A stretch of DNA of 64,000 bases, from the NCBI RefSeq assembly GCF_002896875.1, contig NZ_CP023278.1, forward strand, positions 5,278,501 through 5,342,500, written 5' to 3'. Positions 63,345 through 64,000 of the stretch are shown piece by piece. Positions within the stretch are counted from its first letter, which is position 1. Every line of letters begins with the position of its first letter. The stretch is from Nostoc sp. CENA543. GTDB taxonomy: Bacteria; Cyanobacteriota; Cyanobacteriia; Cyanobacteriales; Nostocaceae. The position numbers were made by a program, and so were the translations under genes. The notes under the pieces were generated by a model. It saw only the letters and a list, made by a program, of their open reading frames with translations. It ran no database searches and was not told the DNA's origin.

Positions 63345-64000
63345 TCAGGTTTCCTCTTCTTCCTTGCTGCGAGTCGCTGGGACAAATATTCCACACATCA
63401 TCTTTCGTTTCCCACCAATCCCCTGTTCTTGCAAGGTTAAAGAATCTTCTGGGTTGAGTTCGCTGATTTTTACTCCAAATCCTCGAATTTCAAACTTTTT
63501 CTCTTCTTTATTGATGGTTAATTGTCTTTTTTGAGGCGTTCCATCTTGCCGGGTAAGTAATTCAATTTTCCCTTGTATTCCTATATTATCTAGTTGTCTT
63601 TGAACAGCTTCAATAAAGTTATTAGAGTCTTGAAAACCTTTAATTATCACTAATCTGGAATAGACACTTTCTGAAGAAATTAACGGTTTGTAGTCGGGAA
63701 TATCTAGTTGATAAGAATTTTGACCTATGTGAAAAGCTTGACCCGCTAAATAAGGATAAATTAAAGGAATTTGTTGATGATTAATCCGAATTTTTAGACG
63801 AGATTGAGCAGTTAGTTCAAGCAAATTGTTCCTAGTCGGAATTCCAGTAATTGGATGAATTCCAATAGATTTTAGTTCGTGAAGGCTAGGACAAATCCTG
63901 GACAAAGCACTATAGACAGCATAACCATTATCAAGAGGAATCGGTGCGCCTCTAAGTTTAAAGGTTAGGTCTAGGTAATATTCACTGTTTATAGCTGTGG
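63345..64000 (-). CDS. cas6: Cas6 crRNA endonuclease, N-terminus beyond window
   Basis: The frame is open to the window edge: reading on from 63905 gives YYLDLTFKLRGAPIPLDNGY then AVYSALSRICPSLHELKSIGIHPITG, the N-terminal half of an I-MYXAN Cas6. The codon at 63903-63905 (TTG) is internal, not a start. The C-terminus has the glycine-rich loop GIGGKRKMMCGIF that binds the repeat RNA. Cas6 cuts pre-crRNA within each repeat. Its stop is 2 bp from the cas8 start, so it heads the visible cas6-cas8-cas7-cas5 operon. Confidence 0.9.
   Translation of the reverse strand, partial: TAINSEYYLDLTFKLRGAPIPLDNGYAVYSALSRICPSLHELKSIGIHPITGIPTRNNLLELTAQSRLKIRINHQQIPLIYPYLAGQAFHIGQNSYQLDIPDYKPLISSESVYSRLVIIKGFQDSNNFIEAVQRQLDNIGIQGKIELLTRQDGTPQKRQLTINKEEKKFEIRGFGVKISELNPEDSLTLQEQGIGGKRKMMCGIFVPATRSKEEEET

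Larger units (their letters stand above)
41454..64000. mobile_element. Type I-B CRISPR-associated Tn7-like transposon (CAST), right end outside window
   Basis: The predicted left terminus is TGT at 41454 followed by TnsB-site-like repeats. Inside are tnsAB, tnsC and tniQ on the plus strand, about 13 kb of mainly defence-type cargo, then a mini CRISPR array and cas5-cas7-cas8-cas6 on the minus strand. No cas3, cas1 or cas2 is visible. Known I-B CASTs, including one described from Anabaena variabilis, have a fused TnsAB and a Cas3-less Cascade, matching this layout. No right end with inverted copies of the 19-bp motif was seen up to 64000. Whether one element spans both modules is inferred from this class's usual organisation. 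Confidence 0.75.

Noticed and set aside
60226-64000. Stand-alone type I-B immunity locus
   Set aside because: No cas3, cas1 or cas2 is visible, the array has only two spacers, and a TnsAB-TnsC-TniQ set lies on the same island; a CAST fits better. The region past 64000 could still change this.
41454-64000. Type V-K CAST
   Set aside because: There is no Cas12k-like gene, and TnsB is fused to a TnsA nuclease, which V-K elements lack.

Overview
The window is chromosomal DNA of a filamentous, heterocyst-type cyanobacterium (Nostoc/Anabaena group). The evidence is frequent HIP1 octamers (GCGATCGC), many short tandem heptamer-type repeats between genes (TAATGAC, CCCAGTC and GGGAATG types), a str operon in the order rpsL-rpsG-fusA-tuf-rpsJ, a ferredoxin-dependent glutamate synthase, an RNase E with the cyanobacterial arginine-rich C-terminal peptide, and several small proteins known mainly from cyanobacteria.

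Positions 1-41458 are ordinary backbone. In order they hold a BolA-CGFS glutaredoxin pair, an OmpR-type response regulator, an ABC ATPase, a PIN-domain toxin-antitoxin pair, and a radical SAM / DICT-HD / pentapeptide-repeat operon. Then come a CPBP protease, ClpS, a class I/II aminotransferase (LL-DAP aminotransferase type), a STAS protein, a large B12-type radical SAM fusion, rne-rnhB, a GT-C glycosyltransferase, pheA and a Lon-N protein. The str operon follows, then an IscA-type protein, a cupin, a phosphodiester glycosidase-like protein and Fd-GOGAT. A 130-bp MITE-like element and a Uma2-family gene close this part.

From about 41454 to beyond the right edge lies a large mobile island. At its left edge are four direct copies of a 19-bp motif (TTTAAAGYYTGRBWTTGCC), then tnsAB (TnsA endonuclease fused to a TnsB DDE transposase), tnsC and a tniQ-family gene. 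At the right of the window, on the opposite strand, are cas6 (cut by the window edge), cas8, cas7 and cas5 of a type I-B (MYXAN-like) Cascade with no cas3, cas1 or cas2 visible. Below them is a mini CRISPR array with two perfect 36-bp repeats, one degenerate terminal repeat and two spacers. This is the architecture of a type I-B CRISPR-associated transposon (CAST), in which a nuclease-free Cascade guides a Tn7-like transposase. The right end of the element was not found and probably lies past 64000.

Between the two CAST modules sits defence-type cargo. A six-gene overlapping operon on the minus strand reads hsdR-hsdM-hsdS-(second N6 methylase)-ABC ATPase-HNH nuclease, a type I restriction-modification system run together with a Septu-like (PtuA/PtuB-like) pair. 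It is accompanied by an XRE regulator with a palindrome at its start codon, two small genes (one HTH) and a coiled-coil gene with a nuclease-like segment. The likely story is an RNA-guided transposon that carries a composite anti-phage operon into a cyanobacterial chromosome next to a Uma2 gene. The CAST class is known; the composition of the cargo operon and the details of this mini-array are the parts most worth checking.
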